From: Propionibacteriaceae bacterium
GTDB taxonomy: Bacteria > Actinomycetota > Actinomycetes > Propionibacteriales > Propionibacteriaceae
Direction: 5' to 3'
NCBI GenBank assembly: GCA_025965155.1
Contig: JAOPXN010000070.1
Span: forward strand, 169,790-233,789
Length of the DNA: 64,000 nucleotides
A model generated the notes under the pieces. That model was not told where the DNA came from, searched no databases, and saw only the letters and a list, made by a program, of their open reading frames with translations. The position numbers and the translations under genes are program-made. Positions 63,725 to 64,000 of the stretch are shown here, piece after piece. The number at the start of each line of letters is the position of its first letter. Position 1 is the first letter of the stretch.

Positions 63725-64000
63725 ATGAATGAGGCCGCCGCGGTGCGGGGCGACCAGCGGGTCGGCCGGAGCGGCCTCGTCCGGATCCTGAACCGGGACG
63801 ACCTGGCCTCCACCGTTGCCATCTTGTCCAGCAACCCGGTCGAGAACGTGTTCGTGGCCGCGCGCGTCCGCAGCGCCGGGCTGGAGCCGGCCAGCCTCGG
63901 CTGCTCCATGTGGGGCTTCGAGCGGGACGGGGTGCTGCGGGCTGTCTGCCACGCCGGCTTCAACCTGGTACCGGTCAACGCCGACCCGGAGGCGGTCGCA
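63725..64000 (+). CDS. GNAT-family acetyltransferase, 3' part missing (window edge)
   Basis: The first 92 codons of a protein that starts ATG 63725, 3 bp after ispG. MNEAAAVRGDQRVGRSGLVR leads into LASTVAILSSNPVENVFVAARV, the N-terminal DUF4081 region of the two-domain GNAT protein that follows ispG in mycobacteria. The acetyltransferase domain would lie beyond the window. Confidence 0.75.
   Translation, partial: MNEAAAVRGDQRVGRSGLVRILNRDDLASTVAILSSNPVENVFVAARVRSAGLEPASLGCSMWGFERDGVLRAVCHAGFNLVPVNADPEAVA

Noticed and set aside
1..64000. tRNA, rRNA and insertion sequences
   Set aside because: No tRNA cloverleaf, rRNA segment or transposase gene was seen by eye; a covariance-model scan would be needed for a definite negative.

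Overview
This 64 kb window is chromosomal DNA from a high-GC Gram-positive bacterium (Actinomycetota). The evidence is the GC-rich codon use, many GTG/TTG starts, a fabG-inhA pair, a sufR-sufB-sufD-Rieske-sufC-sufS-sufU-sufT operon, and the block xerC / M23 peptidase / rpsB-tsf-pyrH-frr-cdsA-rlmN ... dxr-rip1-ispG-GNAT, which is laid out as in mycobacteria and their relatives. The mix of cyanophycin genes, a GH38 mannosidase and a DUF3099-fabG-inhA arrangement would suit a Propionibacteriales-type organism, but that placement is an inference from gene content. I see no rRNA, tRNA, prophage, insertion sequence, CRISPR array or plasmid gene, so this is mostly core chromosome with accessory islands.

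Layout. 1-1641: the start of an ABC ATPase gene on the minus strand and a LigC-type DNA ligase. 1718-8608: a tightly packed SUF iron-sulfur operon headed by its own Fe-S repressor SufR. 8609-13750: an ABC-F protein with a possible leader peptide, an HTH protein with a histone H1-like tail, and an ABC exporter. 13722-21452: an rRNA methyltransferase, an SDR, SURF1 and DUF6457 on the minus strand; fdhD, DoxX and moaA on the plus strand; then a short minus pair (small conserved protein, DUF3099) divergent from fabG-inhA, the last reductive steps of type II fatty acid synthesis. 21455-29740: a cyanophycin region with full-length cphA, a cphA paralogue lacking the ATP-grasp domain, cyanophycinase cphB and an unknown protein, interrupted by an ArsR/SRPBCC pair and decorated with an 87-bp tandem repeat and a large imperfect palindrome.

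29854-44723: an ABC ATPase, NfeD/stomatin pair, GH38 mannosidase, YbaK deacylase, a SatD-like protein with a membrane partner under a double-operator promoter, a clade-II catalase, a SpoU methyltransferase, peptide deformylase, an amidohydrolase, a beta-propeller lactonase and a Tat-exported protein. 44969-64000: the conserved xerC-to-ispG core, which makes translation factors, UMP, phospholipid precursor (CdsA) and MEP-pathway isoprenoids (Dxr, IspG) and includes the site-2 protease. It is interrupted by malQ, a secreted repeat protein, a CDF transporter, a LOG-family protein and a serine hydrolase.

Regulatory signals stand out. At least ten genes have a TANNNT or CACACT box 6-7 nt before the start codon, which fits leaderless mRNAs. 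The rpsB leader can fold into two mutually exclusive hairpins. malQ and the satD-like operon have dyad operators placed on promoter hexamers. The most unusual content is the cyanophycin island with its domain-deleted synthetase, the satD-like operon, the histone-tailed HTH protein and the double-LytM fusion.
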